Assembly (NCBI GenBank): GCA_002426025.1
Contig: DINP01000033.1
Span: forward strand, 33,683 to 48,859
Length of the DNA stretch: 15,177 bases
Origin: Bacteroidales bacterium UBA5537
GTDB lineage: Bacteria > Bacteroidota > Bacteroidia > Bacteroidales > Lentimicrobiaceae
Direction: 5' to 3'
Made by a program: the position numbers and the translations under genes
Notes under the pieces: generated by a model
What the model saw: the letters and a program-made list of their open reading frames with translations, nothing else
Told to the model about the DNA's origin: nothing
Database searches by the model: none
Shown: piece after piece, positions 1 to 8,268 of the stretch
How positions within the stretch are numbered: the stretch's first letter is position 1
Layout of the letters: each line of letters opens with the position of its first letter

Positions 1-1721
1 TAAAGCTGTTGCAAAACAGTAACCAGATTATCGTCGCGGGTGATACCCATTTTCTTGCGTAGGCGGGCACGGGCTACCTGAATACTTTTTACCGATTGGA
101 AAGTAATGGCAGAGATATCCTTAGTGGTCATGTTCAAGCGCATAAATGCACACAGTTTTGTTTCATTGGGGGTAAGGTTGGGATATGATTCGCCAAGTTT
201 TATATAAAAATCTTCATGTACCTGCTGAAACCGTACTTCAAATTCATTCCAGACTGTATTGTCAATGTTTGACTTCATTTCACGGATAATTTCCTGCACC
301 CATGCTTTATTCTCCGGCAGGAGGAGGGGCTTTATGGTTAAGAGTTTCTCGGTAATCGATGCAATAAATTCATTTTTATTTAACAGATACATTACATGCG
401 TAGCCAGTTCTTTGTTTCTTAATTCAAGGTCCAGTTTTAGATTTTGCCTTTCTAGCATCAGATTTTGTTGCTCTAACTCAAGATGCTTCTGAACCAGCTT
501 AGCCTGTTTTATCTTGATCCGCTGGTTCCGGTTAAGCAATATTACAATCAGAAATGAGAAAAGGAAAACACCTGCTATAATTAAATATATCAGCGACTTA
601 CGCTCCTTTCTGGCAAGCAGAATTTCCTTTTCCAACTCCTTTTCCTTTATCTGCTTCTCGTATATGTATTGCAGTTCTAAACTTGCCGTCTTCCTGATTT
701 CTTCGCTATTGATGATACTGTCGTGTAATTGTTTGTATAATTTATGCATCGTCAGCGCATCGGCATAATTTTTTAAATCTTCATAAGCCTGCGAAAGTGA
801 ACTCGCTGCATACATTTCTGATTTTATACTTTTTGATCTGCGGCTATACTCAATGGCGGTTTTAAAACTAGTTATGGCTTTCCCATATTCTCCTTTTAAA
901 ATATAACAGTTGCCGAGGTTATTCAATACCTGAGCCATTCCCGAGGTATCCTTAAGCTCATCCCTTATGGCTAAAGCATTTTTATAATAGGGGAAAGCAT
1001 CGTCACAGGCATTATTTTCTTTATAAATAATACCCATATTGTTGAATATAACTCCATTATACTTTTGATTCTTTACTTTGCGGTTCATTTCAAGAGCTTC
1101 TTTAAAATACCTCAGGGCTTTATCATATTCCAGTATCCCTATGTAAGCTGCGCCAATATTTATTTGCAATATAAGCAATTCATTATCAAGTGAATGAGTG
1201 GGATACCGTTTGGAAAGGGATTTAACCAGATTATTGGCTTTCTGATAATACGCCAAACATTTTGAAGGATTTTCGTTATGAAAATAGGTTGTTCCAAGAT
1301 CAGTATATAAAGAAGCATATTTCTTTTCTAATTCCAGCGTGTCATATTTAACAAGCGTTTGGTCATCCAACAGCTTTAGCATTTTAAACTGGTACTGCAG
1401 AGCGAGGCTATAATTACCACTTTGCGTGAACAGTTTACTATACTTTTCATACAGACTGTATTCGTATTGGGTAAAACCGAGTTTTTGTGATAATTCTGAC
1501 GCTTTATTCAGATAAAATAATGCAGAATCATATTTATAGGCAGTCGAAAATGTTTCACTTATCAAGAAATAAGTCTTAATATCGGTCGTATCCGAAATTT
1601 TTTCATGCAGAATTGATTTTAGGCTATCGGGGTTACTACTTGCAAAACAACCAGGGCTGGCCATTGCCCATTGCAGGGCCATGCAAAAGAGAATACCATA
1701 AAGATGACTTTTGTTTTTCAT
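1..1721 (-). CDS. Membrane-anchored TPR regulator with C-terminal LuxR-like HTH (3' end at window edge)
   Basis: 573 complete codons are visible, read from ATG at 1721 down to the window edge. The final two bases read TA, so the stop codon may fall exactly across the boundary. Layout: a hydrophobic N-terminus (about 1-27, probable signal peptide); TPR repeats from about 30 to 345 (visible helices such as NMGIIY and LNNLGNCYILKGEY); one transmembrane segment at about 373-395 (LIYLIIAGVFLFSFLIVILL); a Glu/Lys/Gln-rich coiled coil to about 440; and a C-terminal HTH at about 514-573 (LTPNETKLCAFMRL, then KDISAITFQSVKSIQVARAR). The HTH is of the LuxR-like type common in Bacteroidota TPR regulators. 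By family logic the TPR part lies outside the cytoplasmic membrane and the HTH inside, giving a one-protein sensor and transcription factor. The ligand and targets are unknown. It is divergent from the TPR kinase at 2131. The alternative ATG at 1726 is followed at once by a stop. Confidence 0.88.
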   Translation of the reverse strand, partial: MKNKSHLYGILFCMALQWAMASPGCFASSNPDSLKSILHEKISDTTDIKTYFLISETFSTAYKYDSALFYLNKASELSQKLGFTQYEYSLYEKYSKLFTQSGNYSLALQYQFKMLKLLDDQTLVKYDTLELEKKYASLYTDLGTTYFHNENPSKCLAYYQKANNLVKSLSKRYPTHSLDNELLILQINIGAAYIGILEYDKALRYFKEALEMNRKVKNQKYNGVIFNNMGIIYKENNACDDAFPYYKNALAIRDELKDTSGMAQVLNNLGNCYILKGEYGKAITSFKTAIEYSRRSKSIKSEMYAASSLSQAYEDLKNYADALTMHKLYKQLHDSIINSEEIRKTASLELQYIYEKQIKEKELEKEILLARKERKSLIYLIIAGVFLFSFLIVILLNRNQRIKIKQAKLVQKHLELEQQNLMLERQNLKLDLELRNKELATHVMYLLNKNEFIASITEKLLTIKPLLLPENKAWVQEIIREMKSNIDNTVWNEFEVRFQQVHEDFYIKLGESYPNLTPNETKLCAFMRLNMTTKDISAITFQSVKSIQVARARLRKKMGITRDDNLVTVLQQL

Positions 1722-1739
1722 TGCATGCCAGGATTCACA

Positions 1740-1747
1740 CAAAAGTA
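1740..1747 (-). promoter_or_regulatory. Candidate -7 element for the TPR-HTH gene
   Basis: Read on the minus strand this is TACTTTTG, a full match to the Bacteroidota -7 consensus TAnnTTTG. It lies 18 bases before the ATG at 1721, which would give a leader of roughly 12 bases. No clear TTG -33 element is seen at the usual distance, so the assignment rests on the -7 match and its position. Confidence 0.45.
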
Positions 1748-2056
1748 GTCAAAATCCTTTGGTTGTCGATTCATTTCAGTCTGTTACGGTTGGTTGGTCT
1801 CAAATATTGAATTGGGAAGATTGTCTTTAGACCAATAATTCATTTTTTCAGAAAAGTACAAAAGTTTATGGAAACTAAAATAATCAGGTTCTATCTTCAC
1901 TTAATCCAAAAAAGCAAATCAAATTTGAAAAGTACCTGATGTACGGTATCATTTAGATTCTGGCCAGAAAAACCTGTTTTTCTTATCTTGCTACTTTACA
2001 ACATATTACCAGATGCAAAAAATTTATTCTTGTAAATTTGACAGCAATTATATCTT

Positions 2057-2071
2057 ACGAATGCAATTCGT
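2057..2071. promoter_or_regulatory. 15-bp dyad, possible operator upstream of the TPR kinase
   Basis: The six-base arms ACGAAT and ATTCGT are perfect reverse complements around a three-base spacer GCA. The dyad ends 33 bases before the -7 match at 2105, which places its centre about 50 bases upstream of the inferred transcription start. That is a normal position for an activator site. No binding protein can be named from the sequence; the divergent HTH regulator is only a guess. Confidence 0.35.
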
Positions 2072-2104
2072 CAAATTAAACGAGATGTAAAATATTTTTC
2101 CACT

Positions 2105-2112
2105 TACATTTG
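2105..2112 (+). promoter_or_regulatory. Candidate -7 element for the TPR histidine kinase
   Basis: TACATTTG matches the Bacteroidota -7 consensus TAnnTTTG exactly. It implies transcription starting near 2118 and a leader of about 13 bases to the ATG at 2131. It overlaps the in-frame TTG at 2110, so that TTG cannot be the translation start if this promoter is used. No good -33 TTG is seen. Confidence 0.45.
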
Positions 2113-2130
2113 TTTATAAAATGGGTTAAT

Positions 2131-4290
2131 ATGCGCAAGTGCTTGTATCTTAGTTTTTTGCTGATTTTTTGTGCTTCAAGCCAATTTGCTCAGAATGCTA
2201 ATACGGTTGATAGTCTGGAAAATTTACTAAAAGTGTCAACCGGATTAAAAAGAGCAGATATTCTTATCAATCTGGGTTGGGAGATAAAATACACCAATCC
2301 TGACCAATCAATCCTACATTCTCAGGAAGCACTTAAATTAGCCCAATCATCATCTTATATCAAAGGTATTGCATTGTCGAACCGAAATTTGGCCGCTACT
2401 GAAATAATCAAAGGCAATATCAAAGGGGCTCTTCCTTTTGCTGAAATATCGCTGGAAAATATTCAGAAAACGAAAGATTTCTATCAAAAAGGGAAGATTT
2501 TAAATCTCCTTGCCATCATTAACAGGGATTTAAAGCATTTCAAAAAATCAATTGATTATCAGAACCAGGCACTTGAAGTTTTCAGGAAATTGAAGGATTC
2601 AATTGAGATAGCCGGCAATTTGAATAATCTGGGCATGATCTACAGGAGAATGGGCAATTCCGCCGAAGCCCTGAGCTTATACCTTCAGGTTTATGATCTT
2701 GAGAAAAAGTTAAACAATACCGGCGGTATAGCCCGAACAGCAAACAATCTGGCCGATATTTATCAAAACCTGAACAAGCCTGATAAAGCAATTGAGATGT
2801 TTAATATCAGCATTGATGCTGCACGCGCTGTAAATAATCAGCATATTGAAGCTGCCTCCATTCATGGCCTGGGGCTTTTTTATCAGGATAAAGGCGAAAT
2901 GGACAATGCAATAAAAGAATTTAACAGGGCTATCGCGATAAACCGGCAAGCCGGATATTCTGATTTCCTCGCAAATAATCTGATGCAACTGGCACAGATT
3001 TATGAAATCCAGAAGATATATAACCAGTCATATTCATATTATAAGGAAGCCTATGATGTTTATACTTCGATATATAACCCCTGGCACGCGGCACTTGCGT
3101 TAAACGGGATGTCAATTCAACAAAGGAAGCTGAAAAATATGCCACTTGCTACTGAATTGGCTGAAAAAGCTTTTAAAATAAGTGATTCGTTGAATGATAT
3201 AACCGGGCTTGGTGAGATCAGGTACAATCTTTACCAGATCAAAAAGGAAATAAATGCACCGGCGGAAGCACTGATGCATCTTGAAGCATATTTGAATATT
3301 CGGGACACCATACAGGAGAGAGAAAAGTTAAACCTTCTGGAAGAAATTCAATCCAGGTATGAAGTTAAAACCATTGAAGATGACAATAGAAGGTTAAGGC
3401 AGGAAAATCTGGTTCAGCAAAAGATTATCCGGAACAATAAAATAATTACAATAATTATTGTTGTTGCTTTTCTGATTGCTTTATTTCTGGCAATACAGGT
3501 TACAAGGGCACGAAAAAAACTTCGTTCAGCCAATAAAGAACTTACATTACAACATGAGGAAATTCAAAAGCAATCAGAACTACTTCATGCATCCAACGCA
3601 ACCAAGGATAAACTGTTTTCAATAATCTCACATGATATCCGCAACCCTTTTTCGGCACTGCTGAACCTGAGTGAAATGCTCAACGATGAAGTAGAAACTG
3701 CAGACAAAGAGATGCTGAAGTTTTATGCCAACAACATTCACCAATCGGCACATAACACTTTTCAACTGCTCGATAATTTGCTTTTCTGGTCAAAATCACA
3801 AAGGGGAACCATTGAGATCAGCCCGGAAGTTTTTGATCTGAAAGAATTGGTAACCAATGTATCTAATACTGCATCCGCAGGAGCACTTGAGAATAAAATT
3901 TCAATTCACAATAACATCAAATCGGGGATATCACTAAAAACAGATAAAACCTTGTTGCGAATAATCCTCGGGAACCTTATTGGAAACGCGGTAAAGTTCA
4001 ATAAATCTAAAGGGGAAATAATTGTTGATGCTTCGTTAAGTGGAAGTATGGCCACTATAAGTGTGAAAGACAGCGGTAATGGCATAGCCCCAGATAGATT
4101 AGCTCAATTGTTCAATAAAGAGGAGTCGTTTCAACCTGAAGGAAGCAGGGCTAAAAACGGAACCGGTCTGGGACTGATTCTCTGCCGAGAATTTGTTGAA
4201 AAACTTGGCGGAAAAATCAGCGTTGAAAGTGAAATAGGCAAAGGCACCACCTTCACTTTTACCATTCCGGCTGAATTATCGGGACAATAA
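2131..4290 (+). CDS. TPR-containing membrane histidine kinase
   Basis: 719 residues from ATG 2131. The frame stays open upstream to a TTG at 2110, but that codon lies inside the -7 element and the signal peptide begins at the ATG (residues 1 to about 21, ending SSQFAQ). TPR repeats fill about 25-385, including LNNLGMIYRRMGNSAEAL and IHGLGLFYQDKG. A transmembrane helix lies at about 438-456, followed by a coiled coil. The kinase core has H501 in SHDIRNP as the expected phosphoacceptor, N615/N619 in GNLIGNAVKFN, D647 in DSGNGIA and the GTGLGL loop at 677-682. The TPR part is probably periplasmic and the kinase cytoplasmic. There is no receiver domain and no response regulator beside it, so its partner is elsewhere. 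PrsW follows after 51 bp, possibly co-transcribed. Confidence 0.93.
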   Translation: MRKCLYLSFLLIFCASSQFAQNANTVDSLENLLKVSTGLKRADILINLGWEIKYTNPDQSILHSQEALKLAQSSSYIKGIALSNRNLAATEIIKGNIKGALPFAEISLENIQKTKDFYQKGKILNLLAIINRDLKHFKKSIDYQNQALEVFRKLKDSIEIAGNLNNLGMIYRRMGNSAEALSLYLQVYDLEKKLNNTGGIARTANNLADIYQNLNKPDKAIEMFNISIDAARAVNNQHIEAASIHGLGLFYQDKGEMDNAIKEFNRAIAINRQAGYSDFLANNLMQLAQIYEIQKIYNQSYSYYKEAYDVYTSIYNPWHAALALNGMSIQQRKLKNMPLATELAEKAFKISDSLNDITGLGEIRYNLYQIKKEINAPAEALMHLEAYLNIRDTIQEREKLNLLEEIQSRYEVKTIEDDNRRLRQENLVQQKIIRNNKIITIIIVVAFLIALFLAIQVTRARKKLRSANKELTLQHEEIQKQSELLHASNATKDKLFSIISHDIRNPFSALLNLSEMLNDEVETADKEMLKFYANNIHQSAHNTFQLLDNLLFWSKSQRGTIEISPEVFDLKELVTNVSNTASAGALENKISIHNNIKSGISLKTDKTLLRIILGNLIGNAVKFNKSKGEIIVDASLSGSMATISVKDSGNGIAPDRLAQLFNKEESFQPEGSRAKNGTGLGLILCREFVEKLGGKISVESEIGKGTTFTFTIPAELSGQ

Positions 4291-4341
4291 GTTTAAACGC
4301 AATTTCATTTTCTTACTTTTACAGGTAAATACTGTCCTGCT

Positions 4342-5046
4342 ATGCTGCTGGTTTTTATCTCTGTATTTCCGGTAATTGTTATTCTGCTTTATATCTATTT
4401 CAGGGATAAATATGAAAAAGAGCCGATCGGGCTGTTGCTGAAAGCCTTTGTTGGAGGGCTATTTTCTGCATTGGCTACCATACTTTTCTTAAGCCCGTTG
4501 CACAGTTTTTTCCCGGAATTTTACAGTGTGCATGGAATGGCTTTTTTCAGGGCTTTTGCCGGAGCTGCGATACCCGAAGAGATTTTAAAATTTGCCTTTC
4601 TCTATTTTATTATCTGGAATAACCGGAATTTCAACGAGAACTTTGATGGCATTGTTTACGCGGTGTTTGTGGCATTGGGCTTTGCCTGTTTCGAAAATGT
4701 GCTCTATGTAACTGAATACGGAGCGGGAGTTGGAATAATGCGTGGAATTTTTGCAGTGCCTGGCCATGCACTTGACGGTGTGATAATGGGTTATTATTTT
4801 TCGCTTGCCCGGTTTAAACCTGCCAAAAGTTCAGGCTATTTATTGAAAAGTGTTTTATATCCGGTAATCGCCCATGGAATTTACGATTTTTTGCTCTTCT
4901 ATGCCAGCGGTATTGCTGAAGAAAATCATTTTATGGCGGGCCTGGCAATCATCGCTTTTTTAATCTTTATTGTGGCATTGTGGCGAGCCGGATTTCGTAA
5001 AATAAAACAGCATGTTGAAACTTCAGTATTCAAAACTACCTCCTGA
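4342..5046 (+). CDS. PrsW-family glutamic-type intramembrane protease
   Basis: A 234-residue multi-pass membrane protein with about seven hydrophobic segments. All four PrsW signature motifs are present: E79-E80-x-x-K83, F117-E118-x-x-x-Y122, H142-x-x-x-D145 and H178-x-x-x-D182. The glutamates and histidines of these motifs are the presumed catalytic residues. In Bacillus, PrsW makes the first cut in an anti-sigma factor; here no anti-sigma or sigma gene is adjacent, so the substrate is unknown. The length is that of a core enzyme with no extra soluble domain. The start is the first ATG of the frame, in front of the RDKYEKEP loop that usually follows the first helix. A near match to the -7 element (TACTTTTA, 4314-4321) precedes it, so it may be transcribed alone or with the TPR kinase. 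Confidence 0.92.
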   Translation: MLLVFISVFPVIVILLYIYFRDKYEKEPIGLLLKAFVGGLFSALATILFLSPLHSFFPEFYSVHGMAFFRAFAGAAIPEEILKFAFLYFIIWNNRNFNENFDGIVYAVFVALGFACFENVLYVTEYGAGVGIMRGIFAVPGHALDGVIMGYYFSLARFKPAKSSGYLLKSVLYPVIAHGIYDFLLFYASGIAEENHFMAGLAIIAFLIFIVALWRAGFRKIKQHVETSVFKTTS

Positions 5047-5097
5047 AGTATTAACTTTCAATTTTCTAAGATTGTTTAATCATTAAAAAATCTTGCT

Positions 5098-5814
5098 ATG
5101 ACATCCGAAAAACTCTTCCACGATATTGTAGATTACTGCAAGAGCAATGCCAGTGAAGAAATCGTAAAAAAGTATTCCCGATACTTTAAAGCTGGAGTTT
5201 ATGATGCCTGGGGACTTAGCCAGGCTCAGATGGAAGCAAAAAAGGCTGAACTCAAAAATTCAGCCGAACTTACGTTGGATCTGGTTTTCGATACCGCTCC
5301 CCTGCTTATGAAAAGCGGAAAGTATGAAGAAACATCCTTTGCCATTATTATGATGGAGCACTTAACAAATGAATTCGGCAAAGCAGATTTTAAAAAGCTT
5401 GAAGGCTGGTTTGCCATCGGCATAAAGAATTGGGCTCATGCCGATCATCTCGGGATGCAGTTTTTACCAAACCTGATGAATATCGGGCTTGTAGCAAAAG
5501 AGGATTTTTCAGGCTGGATTTCTTCACCCTTTAAGTTTCAGCGGAGGTGTGTTCCGGTTACTTTTATCAAGTTATTGAAAACTGAGAAAAACTTCAATGT
5601 GTTGTTCAACCTGCTTGAACCATTGATGAATGACCCCGAACGCGAAGTACACCAGGGCATGGGCTGGTTTCTACGTGAAGCATGGAAGATAAAACCCGCG
5701 GAAACTGAAGCTTTTCTGCTAAAATGGAAAAATACTGCACCAAGATTGATTTTTCAATATGCCTGCGAGAAGATGAAACCTGAAAATCGTCTTCAGTTCC
5801 GAAGAGATAAATAA
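5098..5814 (+). CDS. AlkD-like DNA alkylation repair protein (DNA glycosylase family)
   Basis: 238 residues, predicted to be almost wholly helical, as expected for the HEAT-like repeat fold of this family. AlkD-type enzymes remove positively charged alkylated bases such as N3- and N7-alkylpurines without flipping the base out. Residues that look equivalent to the Bacillus cereus AlkD active site are present with similar spacing: W112 and D116 (NWAHAD), R149/R150 (FKFQRRC) and W190 (QGMGWFLREAW). The match is by eye to remembered AlkD positions (W109, D113, R148, W187) and should be confirmed by alignment. The protein has no signal peptide and is cytoplasmic. It begins 51 bp after PrsW. No adaptive-response gene (ada or alkA) is nearby. 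Catalytic activity is likely but not certain, because several subfamilies have lost it. Confidence 0.85.
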   Translation: MTSEKLFHDIVDYCKSNASEEIVKKYSRYFKAGVYDAWGLSQAQMEAKKAELKNSAELTLDLVFDTAPLLMKSGKYEETSFAIIMMEHLTNEFGKADFKKLEGWFAIGIKNWAHADHLGMQFLPNLMNIGLVAKEDFSGWISSPFKFQRRCVPVTFIKLLKTEKNFNVLFNLLEPLMNDPEREVHQGMGWFLREAWKIKPAETEAFLLKWKNTAPRLIFQYACEKMKPENRLQFRRDK

Positions 5815-5987
5815 TATTTCATACAAGGTTAGGAATTCACAGGATCAGATATTTACAGTTTACCCCACCCTTATATTGCTTTTTTATCAGTGCGACTACA
5901 GTCTATCGCCATTATCCGACAATTCAGCAAGTAATATTTTTTATCTGTACATTATCAATCCATATTTGCATCATTAAAAGCAAAACC

Positions 5988-8147
5988 ATGAAAATATATT
6001 TAAGCTTACTTTTTACTATACTGAGTTTTGGAATAACCGCGCAGACCATTATCAACGGAACGGTTAAGGCACAGAAAGATGGCACTCTGCCAGGGGCTAA
6101 CATCTATCTAAAAGGTACTTATGATGGCACTTCGAGTGATACCGAAGGCCGGTTCAGTTTCAAAACATCAAAAACCGGAAATTTTACCCTGGTTGTTGAA
6201 TTTATGGGGTTTGAGACTTATGAAAAGGAGATCGTCCTTAACGGGAAACCCATCCAAATTGATATTTCACTGAAAGAGGCTTTTAATAAACTGGATGCCG
6301 TTACCATTACCGCCGGCACCTTTGAAGCCGGTGACAAAAAACAGGCAAATACCTTAAGCTCTCTCGATATGATTACCACTGCCGGAGCAATGGGCGATGT
6401 TTTTGGCGCTTTACAAACATTGCCGGGAACCACCACCAATGGTGAATCGGGCCGCTTGTTTGTGAAAGGTGGCGATAGCGAAGAATCACAAACCTATATT
6501 GATGGAGCACTGGTTCATACGCCGTATAATTCAACAGCTCCCAATACCTCTACCCGCGGACGGTTCAACCCGTTTATGTTCAAGGGAACCATATTCAGCA
6601 CAGGCGGCTATTCGGCAGAATACGGGCAGGCACTATCAAGTGTGCTGCTGCTCAACACCAACGATATGCCGGTTGAAGACCAGTTAGACCTCTCATTTAT
6701 GACCATAGGGCCCGAAATTGCCGGCACAAAACGCTGGAAGAACGGGGCCGTTACTGCCACGCTTGGGTATGCCAATCTTGGCCCATATATGAACCTGGTT
6801 CCACAGAACTACGAATGGGAACATGCTCCCGAATCGGCTTCCGGAGCTATAAGTATCAGGCAAAAAACAGGAAAAACAGGAATGTTAAAGGTTTACAGCA
6901 GTTTCGATGCCGGTAACTTTATCATCGGTCAGCTTGATCTGGATCAGGATAAAATGATTGACTACAAACTGGACAATAACAATTTCTTTGTGAATACTTC
7001 GTGGATAACCAAATTCGGGGAAAAGCGCACCATGACAACTTCAGCCAGTTTTACAAGGGATGAGGATAATGTTTCATTTGATACAACCCGTTTTGATAAA
7101 CAACTGAAAGGATTTCACATTAAACAGGTTGTTTCGCAGGAAATAAGCAGCAAAGTGACCATCAGGTCAGGTGTTGAATGGTTTAAGCGTTTGAAAGAAC
7201 AAACCTATCAAACCCCTGCCGATACTTTTATAAACAGTTACAACAACAATACCCTCGCCGCATTTACCGAAGCCGAAATGTATGCTTCTAAGCAATTTGT
7301 AACCCGTATTGGGGCAAGAGTTGAACATTCAGATTACCTTAACCGGACAAACTTCACACCTCGCCTCACGGCAGCATGGAAACTGAACGAAACCAGTCAG
7401 TTTTCGATGGCTTATGGTTGGTTTTACCAAAACCCTTCTGATGACTACCTGATTTACACCAACAATCTTGATTATGAAAGGGCCGACCATTACACCTTCA
7501 GCTATCAGTCTTCACTCAAAGGGAGGACATTGCGCGCTGAGCTTTATTACAAGGACTACCGCAACCTGGCCAAACAGAACGAAGGTGAATTTTACCTTCC
7601 TCAAACCTATGACAACTCCGGAAGTGGATATGCCAAAGGCTTCGACCTCTTTATCCGTGATAAAAAAACCATTAAATACGGCGACTACTGGATTTCCTAT
7701 TCCTACCTCGACACCAAGCGCGATTACAGGAATTATCCCGGAATGGCCACCCCAACATTTGCCAGCAAGCACAATTTGGCGATAGTTTACAAGCATTGGT
7801 TTGGCAAAATCCGTTCGTATGCCGGAGTAAACTACAAATACTCATCGCCCAGAGTTTATAACAATCCCAACAGCACTGAATTCAATGGCGAGCACACCTT
7901 AGCCTATCAGACACTTGACATTAGCTGGAGCTTCCTGTACAGGCCAAATATCATTTTTTATGGAGCAGTTAACAATGTGCCTGGTTTTAAACAGGAATTT
8001 GGAAGGCGATACGCTGAAACACCCGACGATTCAGGCATCTATCGCAGCACTACAATAATTCCGGGTTCGGGCAGGTTTTTTATCCTGGGCTGCTTTATAA
8101 CCTTAACCAAAAAAGGAGATCAGAATCAACTGGATAAAATTCAATAG
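5988..8147 (+). CDS. TonB-dependent outer membrane receptor with carboxypeptidase-regulatory-like domain
   Basis: 719 residues. Signal peptide 1-19 (ends FGITAQ); carboxypeptidase-regulatory-like beta-sandwich at about 21-97 (NGTVKAQKDGTLPGANIYLKGT, DTEGRFSF); linker DAVTITAG; plug domain at about 125-225 (LFVKGGDSEESQTYIDGALV, then STGGYSAEYGQALSSV); and an outer membrane barrel to the C-terminus, closing with FFILGCFITLTKK. It should import a ligand using TonB energy. The barrel is compact compared with SusC-type receptors of about 1000 residues, and no susD-like gene follows, so this is a stand-alone receptor with an unknown ligand. A 173-bp gap with no evident gene separates it from the AlkD-like gene. 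A TATTTG string at about 5964 resembles a promoter -7 element, but the match is imperfect. Confidence 0.93.
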   Translation: MKIYLSLLFTILSFGITAQTIINGTVKAQKDGTLPGANIYLKGTYDGTSSDTEGRFSFKTSKTGNFTLVVEFMGFETYEKEIVLNGKPIQIDISLKEAFNKLDAVTITAGTFEAGDKKQANTLSSLDMITTAGAMGDVFGALQTLPGTTTNGESGRLFVKGGDSEESQTYIDGALVHTPYNSTAPNTSTRGRFNPFMFKGTIFSTGGYSAEYGQALSSVLLLNTNDMPVEDQLDLSFMTIGPEIAGTKRWKNGAVTATLGYANLGPYMNLVPQNYEWEHAPESASGAISIRQKTGKTGMLKVYSSFDAGNFIIGQLDLDQDKMIDYKLDNNNFFVNTSWITKFGEKRTMTTSASFTRDEDNVSFDTTRFDKQLKGFHIKQVVSQEISSKVTIRSGVEWFKRLKEQTYQTPADTFINSYNNNTLAAFTEAEMYASKQFVTRIGARVEHSDYLNRTNFTPRLTAAWKLNETSQFSMAYGWFYQNPSDDYLIYTNNLDYERADHYTFSYQSSLKGRTLRAELYYKDYRNLAKQNEGEFYLPQTYDNSGSGYAKGFDLFIRDKKTIKYGDYWISYSYLDTKRDYRNYPGMATPTFASKHNLAIVYKHWFGKIRSYAGVNYKYSSPRVYNNPNSTEFNGEHTLAYQTLDISWSFLYRPNIIFYGAVNNVPGFKQEFGRRYAETPDDSGIYRSTTIIPGSGRFFILGCFITLTKKGDQNQLDKIQ

Positions 8148-8185
8148 AATTGCGCTTGTCTCGTGAGTGTGGAGCGATAACGAGA

Positions 8186-8203
8186 GATTGCGGATTGCAG
8201 ATT
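8186..8203 (+). repeat. Short 7-bp tandem repeat
   Basis: GATTGCG, GATTGCA and GATT follow one another, giving about 2.6 copies of a 7-base unit. It lies just downstream of the TonB receptor gene, inside the same 226-bp intergenic region as the GC-rich hairpin element. Nothing in the sequence assigns it a function. Confidence 0.6.
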
Positions 8204-8268
8204 TTGAGTATTGGTTTTTTACTTCTAAAACAAGATTAAACGAAAAATAAAAAACAATTTGCGTTCTC

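Larger units (their letters stand above)
1722..2130. other. Divergent intergenic region between two TPR signalling genes
   Basis: This is 409 bp of AT-rich sequence with no supported gene. It holds a candidate -7 element for each flanking gene (1740-1747 minus, 2105-2112 plus) and another TAnnTTTG match at 2033-2040 plus. It also holds an inverted repeat TTGGTCT/AGACCAA (1794-1800 and 1829-1835) and a tight dyad ACGAAT-GCA-ATTCGT (2057-2071). The short forward ORF at 1613-1810 is antisense to the TPR-HTH gene and is not credible. Confidence 0.6.

Noticed and set aside
259..768. Forward open frames at the left end
   Set aside because: They are antisense to the coiled-coil, membrane and TPR part of the minus-strand regulator, whose translation has clear domains.
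2110..2130. TTG start adding seven residues to the TPR kinase
   Set aside because: The TTG lies inside an exact TAnnTTTG promoter element and the signal peptide begins naturally at ATG 2131.
7468..7796. Overlapping open frames on both strands within the TonB receptor gene
   Set aside because: Both are out-of-frame shadows of a well-supported coding sequence, with no recognisable domains.
8159..8185. TCTCGT/ACGAGA hairpin after the TonB receptor as a terminator
   Set aside because: The stem is only 6 bp with a 15-base loop and no T-run follows; too weak to call.
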